Source of the DNA: Sulfuriferula sp.
GTDB taxonomy: Bacteria; Pseudomonadota; Gammaproteobacteria; Burkholderiales; Sulfuriferulaceae
Length of the DNA: 64,000 nucleotides
Direction of reading: 5' to 3'
NCBI GenBank assembly: GCA_013140765.1
Contig: JABFSE010000006.1
Span: 1 to 64,000, forward strand
Numbering within the stretch: position 1 is the stretch's first letter; each line of letters starts with the position of its first letter. The translations under genes were made by a program, and so were the position numbers. Of the stretch, positions 56,332 through 64,000 are shown one piece after another. A model generated the notes under the pieces. That model was not told the origin of the DNA. It saw nothing but the letters and a program-made list of their open reading frames with translations, and did no database searches.

Positions 56332-58512
56332 ATGCGCATTTTCGCAATTTTGCTATTTCTATTGATGCAAATCACTGCCAGCCATGCCGATGAATTGCTG
56401 GAACCTGAACAAGCATTCAAGTTTTCCGCACATTTATTAGATGCGAGCCATATCGAAGTACGCTACCAAATAGCAGATGGGTATTATTTATACCGCAAAA
56501 AGTTTAAGTTTGCCTTAAAGGGTGCGAGCTTGGGCACGCCAACCTTCCCCGCAGGCATCATCAAAAACGATGCTACTTTTGGTTCGGTGGAAACTTATCA
56601 CAAAGAAGTGCGCGTCAGCTTGCCATTTACCCGCACCGACAGCAATACCATCACCCTCACGAGTACTGTGCAAGGCTGTGCGGAGGCGGGCGTATGTTAC
56701 ACCCCGCTGGAGAACACCCAGCAATTCAAATTACCCGTAACAGCACCCGTTGCGCTCCCACCTGCTGCGTTAGTTAGTCCGCCGCCGCTGGTTAATTTAG
56801 GCGCGCAGCAAACCACGAATGACTTCTTATCACCAGAACAAGCTTTTGGCGTTAAATTGCAACTCATCAATCCGACCACTGTTGCGGCTACTTTTAATGT
56901 TGCACCGCAGTATTATCTCTATCAAAACAAGTTGCACTTCACTATCAAGCAACCTGCCGATATACAAATCAGCAAGACAGATTTCCCGCTTCCCGATACC
57001 AAACAAGATCCTAATTTTGGCGAAATGAAGGTTTATCATCATGATTTTACCGTGCAACTAACCCTAAGCCGCCCGCTTACTGCCAGCGAATCGCTACTTA
57101 TCAATAGTAACTATCAAGGCTGCAGCGAAAAAGGTATCTGCTATCCACCTCAAAATCATGATGCCACCTTAGGCGCACAAACAACCAGCGTAACAGCAGA
57201 TGACGCAGGCGATAGCAAAATCGCACAGGCTTTGCATAGTGGTCGTTTTTGGGTGGTCATGGTCACCTTCTTTGGCGCAGGCTTGTTGTTAGCACTTACG
57301 CCTTGCGTATTCCCGATGATACCTATTTTGTCGGGCATTATCGCGGGACAGAAGCAAGTGACGCGCTTATCTGGATTTTTGCTCTCACTCGCCTACGTGT
57401 TAGGCATGGCGATTACCTATGCGGCGGCGGGGGTCGCGGCGGCATTATCAGGCACGCTGATTTCTAACGCGCTACAAAACCCCATTGCGCTATCTATAGG
57501 CGCGGGCGTATTTGTGGCATTGGCGTTTTCTATGTTTGGCTTTTATGAACTGCAATTACCCAACGCGTTACAAAGCAAATTTGCCAACGCCAGCAATAAA
57601 GTCAAAGGCGGCAATTTTATCGGTGTATTTGTCATGGGCGCACTGTCTGCGCTCATCGTTGGCCCCTGTGTTGCGCCACCACTGGCGGCGGCATTGGCGT
57701 ATATCGCCCAAACGGGCAATACGACACTAGGCGGCTGGGCATTATTTTCGCTAGCTATCGGTATGGGCGTGCCGTTACTATTGGTCGGGCTGTCTGCGGG
57801 CACATTATTACCCCGTGCAGGCGGCTGGATGAATGCGGTTAAATACTTCTTTGGCGTACTCATGTTGGCTATCGCAATTTGGTTAATTTCACCGCTATTA
57901 GCGGTGTGGATACAAATGCTGATGTGGGCAACCCTGCTAATTACCGCCGCTGTTTATCTACAAGTGCTCGATAGCTTGCCTAGCAACGTATCGGGCTGGA
58001 TGCGTTTATGGAAAGGACTGGGCTTCATCATGCTGTTAGCTGGCATTGCGCTTATCATGGGGATGTTAGCGGGCGGACGTGAATTACTGCAACCGCTGTC
58101 CATTTTTCAACCCGTTGCAGGCAATGCCATCACGAATAACGCCAGCCCGTCGCTTAAATTTGAACGCGTCAAAAACAATGCCGAACTTGATGCAAAAATT
58201 GCCGCCGCTACTGGTAAAATCGTCATGCTCGATTTTTATGCGGATTGGTGCGTATCCTGCAAAGAAATGGAACATGCCACCTTTAGCGACCCCCGCATTA
58301 TTGCGCAACTAAAAGATGCCGTGCTACTGCAAGCAGACATTACCGCGAATAGCGCAGACGACGACGCGATGCGTAAGCGTTTTGGCGTATTTGGTCCGCC
58401 TGCTATTATTTTCTTTGACACTAGCGGCAAAGAAATTCCCGCACATAGCATAGGCTACAAAACCCCAGTAGAATTTACCGCTATTTTAGATAAGCACGTA
58501 AACACAAAATGA
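56332..58512 (+). CDS. dsbD: Thiol:disulfide interchange protein DsbD with duplicated N-terminal domain
   Basis: Carries electrons from cytoplasmic thioredoxin to the periplasm. A signal peptide (1-19) is followed by two tandem DsbD-alpha domains, each with the Cys pair GC-x5-C: C116/C122 and C264/C270. The transmembrane beta domain has C325 (TPCVFP) and C446 (GPCVAP), and the C-terminal gamma thioredoxin domain has C640-V-S-C643. Length 726 exceeds the usual 570-620 by about one alpha domain. Start at ATG 56332 keeps the signal peptide at the terminus; the frame extends to 56287. The following TlpA-like gene overlaps it (ATGA). Confidence 0.95.
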   Translation: MRIFAILLFLLMQITASHADELLEPEQAFKFSAHLLDASHIEVRYQIADGYYLYRKKFKFALKGASLGTPTFPAGIIKNDATFGSVETYHKEVRVSLPFTRTDSNTITLTSTVQGCAEAGVCYTPLENTQQFKLPVTAPVALPPAALVSPPPLVNLGAQQTTNDFLSPEQAFGVKLQLINPTTVAATFNVAPQYYLYQNKLHFTIKQPADIQISKTDFPLPDTKQDPNFGEMKVYHHDFTVQLTLSRPLTASESLLINSNYQGCSEKGICYPPQNHDATLGAQTTSVTADDAGDSKIAQALHSGRFWVVMVTFFGAGLLLALTPCVFPMIPILSGIIAGQKQVTRLSGFLLSLAYVLGMAITYAAAGVAAALSGTLISNALQNPIALSIGAGVFVALAFSMFGFYELQLPNALQSKFANASNKVKGGNFIGVFVMGALSALIVGPCVAPPLAAALAYIAQTGNTTLGGWALFSLAIGMGVPLLLVGLSAGTLLPRAGGWMNAVKYFFGVLMLAIAIWLISPLLAVWIQMLMWATLLITAAVYLQVLDSLPSNVSGWMRLWKGLGFIMLLAGIALIMGMLAGGRELLQPLSIFQPVAGNAITNNASPSLKFERVKNNAELDAKIAAATGKIVMLDFYADWCVSCKEMEHATFSDPRIIAQLKDAVLLQADITANSADDDAMRKRFGVFGPPAIIFFDTSGKEIPAHSIGYKTPVEFTAILDKHVNTK

Positions 58513-59036
58513 AAAAATACTTTATTGGCATCAGCATCATCATAATCACCTTGGCAGGCGGCTATTATTTTTATCAGTCGGCAAACACCGCCAGCGCACC
58601 CACTGCCGCTATCAGCTCAGATGCGATTTTTGCGTCACGCATAGCCGACTTAGCTGGCGTGCGCCAACCATTGGCGCAGTGGCGCGGTAAGGTATTAGTC
58701 GTCAATTTTTGGGCAACATGGTGCCCCCCTTGCCGTAAAGAAATCCCCGACTTTATTAAATTACAACAACAATACGGCGCACAAGGCTTGCAGTTTATCG
58801 GCATCGCTTTAGATGAAAGAGCGAATGTGCAAAGTTTTGCTGATGAAGTCGGCATCAATTACCCTATTTTAATCGGTGATCTAGAAGCCATGGTGTTAGC
58901 CAAAAATAGCGGTAATCGCTTAGGTGGGCTACCCTACACGGTGATTATTGATCAAAAAGGCAAAATTATTGCAACGGAAACAGGTGAATTAAACACAGCC
59001 AAACTCACCGCAATTATTACACCTTTATTAAAGTAG
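58509..59036 (+). CDS. TlpA/ResA-like periplasmic thioredoxin
   Basis: 175 residues: an N-terminal signal anchor (6-22) and a thioredoxin fold with the active site WCPPC (FWATWCPPCRKE) and the cis-Pro loop (GGLPYTVIID). This class reduces disulfides of apocytochromes c or copper-site proteins in the periplasm and is itself kept reduced by DsbD, which the ATGA overlap with dsbD supports. Confidence 0.93.
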   Translation: MKKYFIGISIIIITLAGGYYFYQSANTASAPTAAISSDAIFASRIADLAGVRQPLAQWRGKVLVVNFWATWCPPCRKEIPDFIKLQQQYGAQGLQFIGIALDERANVQSFADEVGINYPILIGDLEAMVLAKNSGNRLGGLPYTVIIDQKGKIIATETGELNTAKLTAIITPLLK

Positions 59037-59108
59037 CCGTATTACTTAATCTGCGAAATTTCACTAAACGTCTGGACATTACGGCTTAATTTCGGCAAAC
59101 TTGCGCCT

Positions 59109-59576
59109 ATGAATGAACAGCCAAATAATTCACCCAAACACATTTTAGTGTTGCATGGTCCCAATTTGAACATGCTGGGCATCCGCGAACCTGGTCACTA
59201 CGGCTCTACCAGCCTAGCGGATATCAATACGCGTTTGCATCAACATGCCCTATCCATGCAATGCACTTTGGCTGATTTCCAATCTAATAGCGAAGCCGCA
59301 CTCATAGATCGCATACATCAAGCGCATCAAAATACGGGCTTTATTATTATCAACCCCGCAGCGTTTACCCATACCAGCATTGCATTGCGTGATGCGTTAG
59401 CAGCGGTTGCTATTCCTTTTATAGAAGTCCATTTATCCAACGTATTCGCCCGTGAAACCTTTCGCCATCACTCTTATATGAGTGATATTGCGGTAGGTGT
59501 CATCAGCGGCCTAGGCCCACAAGGCTATATGCTCGCACTTGAATACGCCATTACCCAACTTACACTCAAGGCTTAA
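59109..59576 (+). CDS. aroQ: 3-Dehydroquinate dehydratase (type II)
   Basis: Third shikimate step. Type II signatures: [20 protein letters not shown] with the catalytic Tyr near residue 31 and Arg in [35 protein letters not shown], and [17 protein letters not shown]. Length 155 is typical. The gene is the usual head of aroQ-accB-accC-prmA in Betaproteobacteria; accB starts two bases after its stop. Confidence 0.97.
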   Translation: MNEQPNNSPKHILVLHGPNLNMLGIREPGHYGSTSLADINTRLHQHALSMQCTLADFQSNSEAALIDRIHQAHQNTGFIIINPAAFTHTSIALRDALAAVAIPFIEVHLSNVFARETFRHHSYMSDIAVGVISGLGPQGYMLALEYAITQLTLKA

Positions 59577-59578
59577 TC

Positions 59579-60031
59579 ATGGATCTGAGAAAACTCAAAA
59601 AACTCATCGACCTCGTTCAGGAATCTGGTATTGCAGAATTAGAAATTACCGAAGGTGAAGAAAAAGTACGTATTGCCAGTGTCAATCTACACCAGCAACC
59701 CATGTATATGCCCGCACCACAGCAATATACAGCCGCACCTGTAGCCGCACCCATTACCGTAGCCGATAGCGCACCAGCCGCCGCTAATGTCATTGAAGGC
59801 CACATCATTAAATCACCTATGGTAGGCACGTTCTACCGCTCTTCTAGCCCTGGTGCCAAGGCGTTTGCCGAGGTCGGTCAACAGGTCAGTGCTGGCGACA
59901 CCTTGTGTATTATTGAAGCCATGAAGTTGCTCAACGAAATTGAGTCGGATCATGGCGGCATTATCAAGGCTATTCTTGTAGAAAATGGTCAGCCTGTAGA
60001 ATACGGCGAACCTCTGTTCATTATCGGTTAA
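59579..60031 (+). CDS. accB: Biotin carboxyl carrier protein of acetyl-CoA carboxylase
   Basis: 150 residues: an N-terminal dimer/holo-enzyme helix region, a Pro/Ala-rich linker (about 40-70) and a biotinyl domain with the lysine-bearing motif [13 protein letters not shown] (biotinylated Lys about 116), the target of BirA encoded at 17.8 kb. Followed 22 bases later by accC. Confidence 0.97.
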   Translation: MDLRKLKKLIDLVQESGIAELEITEGEEKVRIASVNLHQQPMYMPAPQQYTAAPVAAPITVADSAPAAANVIEGHIIKSPMVGTFYRSSSPGAKAFAEVGQQVSAGDTLCIIEAMKLLNEIESDHGGIIKAILVENGQPVEYGEPLFIIG

Positions 60032-60053
60032 TCCATTTCTGTCAGGTCGCACT

Positions 60054-61406
60054 ATGTTTGAAAAAATCCTCATCGCCAACCGTGGCGAGATTGCCCTACG
60101 CATCCAACGCGCTTGTCGCGAAATGGGCATTAAGACCGTTGCCGTTCACTCGGAAGCGGATGCTGATGCAAAATATGTCAAATTAGCCGATGAATCCGTG
60201 TGTATAGGCCCAGCGGCTTCTGCACTTAGCTATTTGAATGTACCTGCAATTATCAGTGCGGCTGAATTAACCGATGCCGAAGCGATACATCCTGGTTACG
60301 GCTTTTTATCTGAAAATGCAGACTTTGCCGAGCGCATAGAGTCTTCAGGCTTTGTCTTCATTGGTCCACGCGCAGAAACCATACGCCTCATGGGTGATAA
60401 AGTATCGGCTAAAGATGCGATGAAAGCCTCAGGCGTGCCTTGTGTACCAGGTTCAGATGGCGCATTGCCTGATGACCCTGAAGAAATACGCCGTATCGCT
60501 AAATCAGTCGGCTACCCTATCATTATCAAAGCCGCTGGCGGTGGTGGCGGACGCGGTATGCGTGTTGTGCATACCGAAGGTGCATTACTTAACGCTGTTG
60601 CTATGACACAAGCCGAAGCGCAATCCGCTTTTGGCAATCCTGTTGTGTATATGGAGCGTTATTTACAAAAACCGCGCCATATAGAAATCCAAATTTTGGC
60701 TGATGAACATGGTAACGCGATACACCTAGGTGAACGCGACTGCTCTATGCAACGTCGTCATCAAAAAATCTTGGAAGAAGCACCCGCACCAGGCTTAGAT
60801 AGCAAATTACGCGATAAAATCGGCGAACGTTGCGCCGCTGCTTGTCGTAAAATTGGCTACCGTGGTGCAGGTACGTTTGAGTTTTTATATGAAGATGGTG
60901 AGTTTTTCTTCATAGAAATGAACACCCGCGTACAAGTTGAACATCCTGTTACTGAATTGATTACGGGTGTGGATATCGTTCAAGAACAAATCCACATTGC
61001 CGCAGGCGAGCCATTACGCTACAAGCAAAAAGACATTGTTTTCCGTGGTCATGCTTTGGAATGCCGTATCAACGCCGAACACCCTTATACTTTTGTTCCC
61101 TCACCTGGCCGCATCACCGCGTACCATGCACCTGGCGGCCCTGGCATACGGGTTGATTCGCACGTTTATCAAAACTATTTTGTGCCGCCGCATTATGACT
61201 CCATGATAGGCAAACTACTCGCGCACGGTGCAACACGTGAGCAAGCCATTGCGCGTATGCGTACTGCATTGATGGAAACCATTATTGAAGGTGTAAATGT
61301 GAATATCCCATTACACCAAGATTTGATGGAAGACACTAATTTTATACAAGGCGGCACGAGCATCCATTATTTGGAACAAAAGCTCGCTAAACCTACCCAT
61401 AGTTAA
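60054..61406 (+). CDS. accC: Biotin carboxylase of acetyl-CoA carboxylase
   Basis: 450 residues, ATP-grasp enzyme that carboxylates biotin on Acc[15 protein letters not shown] is the ATP-loop, [17 protein letters not shown] and [13 protein letters not shown] are catalytic-site blocks, with the CRINAEHP region near the C-terminal half. Length equals the E. coli protein (449). Overlap with neighbours is close; start ATG 60054 follows an AGGTCGC stretch. Confidence 0.98.
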   Translation: MFEKILIANRGEIALRIQRACREMGIKTVAVHSEADADAKYVKLADESVCIGPAASALSYLNVPAIISAAELTDAEAIHPGYGFLSENADFAERIESSGFVFIGPRAETIRLMGDKVSAKDAMKASGVPCVPGSDGALPDDPEEIRRIAKSVGYPIIIKAAGGGGGRGMRVVHTEGALLNAVAMTQAEAQSAFGNPVVYMERYLQKPRHIEIQILADEHGNAIHLGERDCSMQRRHQKILEEAPAPGLDSKLRDKIGERCAAACRKIGYRGAGTFEFLYEDGEFFFIEMNTRVQVEHPVTELITGVDIVQEQIHIAAGEPLRYKQKDIVFRGHALECRINAEHPYTFVPSPGRITAYHAPGGPGIRVDSHVYQNYFVPPHYDSMIGKLLAHGATREQAIARMRTALMETIIEGVNVNIPLHQDLMEDTNFIQGGTSIHYLEQKLAKPTHS

Positions 61407-61414
61407 GGATCAAC

Positions 61415-62302
61415 ATGCCCTGGCAATCCGTCTCGCTTCCCGCCACTGCCGCTGAAGCAGATCGCTTATCCGATGTCTTAATGGATATCGGTGCGCTCTC
61501 TGTCAGCATAGAAGATGCGGCTGCGGGTACTGATTATGAAGCGCCTATTTTTGGCGAGCCTGGTATGCCTGTGGACGCGCTATGGCGAGATAATTTTGTC
61601 GTCGCATTGTTCGAGCAATCAGCCAATGTGCACGCTATATTAACGCAAGCGGCTGAACTCGCTGAATTTGCGTTACCTAGCTACGCCATTAGCACCGTTG
61701 CAGAACAGGATTGGGTGCGGCTCACGCAAGCTGAATTTGACCCTATCCAAATATCACCACGCCTATGGATTATTCCTAGCTGGCATCACGCGCCTGATAG
61801 TGGTGCTATTAACTTAAAACTAGACCCAGGGCTGGCATTCGGTACGGGTTCGCATCCAACCACACGCCTATGCCTGCAATGGCTGGACTTGCATACACAA
61901 GCTAACGACAGTGTGCTGGATTATGGATGCGGCTCAGGTATTTTAGCCATAGCCGCCAAAAAATTTGGCGCAGGTGTCGTCTGTGGCGTAGATATTGATC
62001 CGCAAGCGGTGCTCACCGCGCAAGATAACGCGCAAAACAATGACGTTAGCATAGATTTTTTTATACCAGGACAAGAACACAGCACACCTACCGACATCGT
62101 TGTCGCCAACATACTTACTAACCCACTGCTCACCCTTGCGCCGCTACTTGCAGAACGCTGCAAACCGCACGGTCGCATTGTTTTGTCAGGTATTTTATGT
62201 AGTCAAGCCGAGCAAGTAATTGCGCTTTATTCCGCATGGTTTGACATTAACGTCTGGCGAGATGAAGATGGCTGGACGTGCTTATCAGGCGTTAAAAAGT
62301 AA
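61415..62302 (+). CDS. prmA: Ribosomal protein L11 methyltransferase
   Basis: Trimethylates L11 using AdoMet. N-terminal L11-recognition domain, then the methyltransferase with LAFGTGSHPTTRLCLQWL, the motif LDYGCGSGILAIAAKKFGA and the NPPY-like VANILTNPLL. Length 295 is typical. The following gene overlaps its stop by one base. Confidence 0.96.
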   Translation: MPWQSVSLPATAAEADRLSDVLMDIGALSVSIEDAAAGTDYEAPIFGEPGMPVDALWRDNFVVALFEQSANVHAILTQAAELAEFALPSYAISTVAEQDWVRLTQAEFDPIQISPRLWIIPSWHHAPDSGAINLKLDPGLAFGTGSHPTTRLCLQWLDLHTQANDSVLDYGCGSGILAIAAKKFGAGVVCGVDIDPQAVLTAQDNAQNNDVSIDFFIPGQEHSTPTDIVVANILTNPLLTLAPLLAERCKPHGRIVLSGILCSQAEQVIALYSAWFDINVWRDEDGWTCLSGVKK

Positions 62303-63189
62303 TGTCCATGCAGACTGCTTGCCCTATTTGCCACACTATCTTTAAGGTAGATGAAGCGCATTTGGCAAGTGCTCAAGGCATGGTGCAATGCGGCGTGTGC
62401 GGCATGGTATTCAATGCCCGACTCCACCTGCAATTAGCCACAGAACCTTCACCTATCGATATGCCGACGCAAACTGCAGATCAGCACGCTGAGGACACGC
62501 CTGCTATCGTCATAGACGAGCCTGTCGCGGTCGCCACTGAAGATACGCCTAACGATATTATGCTTGCCGAAGAGACAGCACCCGTTAAGCCTCAAATAGC
62601 GCATGACACGCCCGCTACTATTGTCACAGAGGTGACAGAGCCGCTTGCTGTGGATGATACGTCTGAGCAAGTTGTAATGACGGTAGCCCCCATTGTATTT
62701 AAGCCAACTAACAGTCGTTTATCACGCATCATGGCAGGTACTTTTACCGTATTGCTAGTAGGCGGTATTGTTGTTCAAATAAGCTGGCAATATAAAGACT
62801 ATTTAGCCGCTCGATTTCCCGTATTAGCACCCACTATTACCAACGTATGTACTTTATTTGGTACTCGCATAGCAACACCTCAAGATGTGAGTGCTATACA
62901 GCTAGTGAATTCTAGCTTTGAAATCGACCCTAAAAATAAAACCAATATCTTGGTCAATATCGACATTACCAACAACGCCGACACCCCGCTACAATACCCC
63001 AACATTGCGCTACGACTCACAAATAACACAGATACTTTAGTCAGTGCACGCAATATCAGCGTAGGCGAATATCTAAATCTAGCAACACACAAAAATCAGA
63101 TTGATGCGCATGATGATCAATCCATACAATTGTCCATTAAAGTGCCTGAAAATGAAGAAGTGACGGGCTATAAAATCAAACTATTTTAG
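62302..63189 (+). CDS. Zinc-ribbon membrane protein (MJ0042/DUF3426)
   Basis: 295 residues. An N-terminal zinc ribbon (CPICHTIF ... CGVCGMVF, two CxxC pairs), an acidic variable linker (about 50-130), one membrane helix (about 145-165) and a periplasmic DUF3426 domain (about 190-295). The family is common after prmA in Betaproteobacteria; its role is unknown. Transcription ends at the terminator at 63208-63243. Confidence 0.9.
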   Translation: MSMQTACPICHTIFKVDEAHLASAQGMVQCGVCGMVFNARLHLQLATEPSPIDMPTQTADQHAEDTPAIVIDEPVAVATEDTPNDIMLAEETAPVKPQIAHDTPATIVTEVTEPLAVDDTSEQVVMTVAPIVFKPTNSRLSRIMAGTFTVLLVGGIVVQISWQYKDYLAARFPVLAPTITNVCTLFGTRIATPQDVSAIQLVNSSFEIDPKNKTNILVNIDITNNADTPLQYPNIALRLTNNTDTLVSARNISVGEYLNLATHKNQIDAHDDQSIQLSIKVPENEEVTGYKIKLF

Positions 63190-63207
63190 CTCGTTAATTA
63201 TTCAGCA

Positions 63208-63243
63208 CAATAAAAAAGGCAACCTAAGTTGCCTTTTTTATTG
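63208..63243. terminator. Bidirectional terminator between the DUF3426 gene and atpC
   Basis: Perfect 16-bp arms (63208-63223 and 63228-63243) with loop CTAA and core GGCAAC/GTTGCC flanked by A and T tracts. It ends both convergent transcripts, including the ATP synthase operon. Confidence 0.92.
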
Positions 63244-63258
63244 TTTATCCACACCAAA

Positions 63259-63681
63259 TCAATGATGCTTTTTCATACGCTCTATTGCTGCAATTTGTGC
63301 AACGGCTTCAAGCAATTCAGCTTGTGCTTTTGCATAATCCATTTCAGAAGAGCGGTTTTTCATTGCTTCTTCAGCTTTACGTTTGGATTCCAACGCACGA
63401 TTTTCATCTAAATCTTTACCGCGTATCGCAGTATCCGACAAGATAGTAATCACATGTGGTTGAACTTCCAGCATACCGCCAGAAACATAAATCAACTCTT
63501 CTTCAGCAACATCAGGACGTTTAATACGCACAGAGCCCGCCTTAATACGCGTCAGCATCTGGGTATGACGTGGATATATCCCCACTTCACCCATCACCGC
63601 AGGTACGATGACATATTCAGCAACACCCGAAAACATCGCTGCTTCCGCGCTTACTATATCTAAATGTATGGTCATAGACAT
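63259..63681 (-). CDS. atpC: ATP synthase F1 epsilon subunit
   Basis: About 140 residues, central-stalk subunit that couples rotation and can inhibit ATP hydrolysis. The family start [22 protein letters not shown], the beta-sandwich ending ISVLSD-like ITILSD, and the C-terminal helical hairpin ([17 protein letters not shown]...) are present. ATG 63681 has GAGGAAG upstream and matches the usual N terminus; the frame extends to 63708. Last gene of the atp operon. Confidence 0.95.
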   Translation of the reverse strand: MSMTIHLDIVSAEAAMFSGVAEYVIVPAVMGEVGIYPRHTQMLTRIKAGSVRIKRPDVAEEELIYVSGGMLEVQPHVITILSDTAIRGKDLDENRALESKRKAEEAMKNRSSEMDYAKAQAELLEAVAQIAAIERMKKHH

Positions 63682-63708
63682 AAACTTTCTTCCTCGCAAG
63701 AGATCCAT

Positions 63709-63729
63709 GGGCGTAACCAGGTTACGCCC
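63709..63729 (-). promoter_or_regulatory. Hairpin in the atpD-atpC intercistronic gap
   Basis: Perfect 10-bp arms GGGCGTAACC (63709-63718) and GGTTACGCCC (63720-63729) around a single base, all within the 60-base gap. No U-run follows, so it is not a terminator. It may act as an mRNA stability or translation-control hairpin tuning epsilon against beta output. Confidence 0.55.
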
Positions 63730-63741
63730 GCGCTAGGATTA

Positions 63742-64000
<259 letters not shown>

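Overview
The window looks like an ordinary chromosomal segment of a Betaproteobacterium, probably in the Nitrosomonadales (Gallionella/Sideroxydans/Nitrotoga-like). This placement is inferred from gene order (tyrS beside a probable rRNA promoter; M23 peptidase-anmK-erpA-argC-rpsI-rplM; aroQ-accB-accC-prmA-DUF3426; atpD-atpC) and from protein style, not from a search. Coding density is very high. No gap exceeds about 300 bases, and no tRNA, rRNA, insertion sequence, prophage or CRISPR array was seen. Many genes overlap by 1, 4 or 8 bases, and several start with TTG or GTG.

Regions. 0.1-9.3 kb: housekeeping (tyrS, a murein endopeptidase with anmK, erpA, argC, ribosomal proteins L13/S9, an OsmC-like protein, coq7, dacB). 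10.0-17.7 kb: a nine-gene leftward operon of mostly uncharacterised families. It holds a low-molecular-weight phosphatase relative without its catalytic Cys, a cyclic-nucleotide-binding protein, an SPFH/SHOCT protein, a double DUF4178 zinc-ribbon membrane protein, a 55-residue membrane peptide, DUF350, a membrane-embedded aminopropyltransferase-like protein, a Tat-exported FAD oxidase and a DUF486 protein. This is the best candidate for a little-described system. 17.8-23.1 kb: birA-coaX-SPOR, mscL, the RegB/RegA redox two-component pair, and a divergent PCuAC copper chaperone with a RegA-type dyad at its promoter.

23.2-31.5 kb: a tightly overlapping leftward operon for a compact MSHA/type II-like pilus or secretion machine (secretin, ATPase, platform protein, PilM/N-, PilO- and PilP-like parts, two large pilin-like proteins). 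32.0-46 kb: cyclic-di-GMP enzymes (GAF-GGDEF-EAL, GAF/PAS-GGDEF-EAL with a response regulator, HD-GYP) interleaved with cobTSC (cobalamin lower-ligand assembly), an esterase, a FemAB-like acyltransferase, a methyltransferase and a membrane-anchored zinc protease.

46-55.8 kb: glmU-glmS-HD-GYP runs leftward, diverging from pgaABCD. UDP-GlcNAc supply, cyclic-di-GMP turnover and export of the poly-GlcNAc biofilm polymer therefore lie together, which makes biological sense because PgaC polymerises UDP-GlcNAc under cyclic-di-GMP control in known systems. 55.8-64 kb: fxsA, a dsbD with a duplicated N-terminal domain, a TlpA-like thioredoxin, aroQ, accBC, prmA, a DUF3426 protein, and the end of the ATP synthase operon (atpD, atpC), cut by the right edge.
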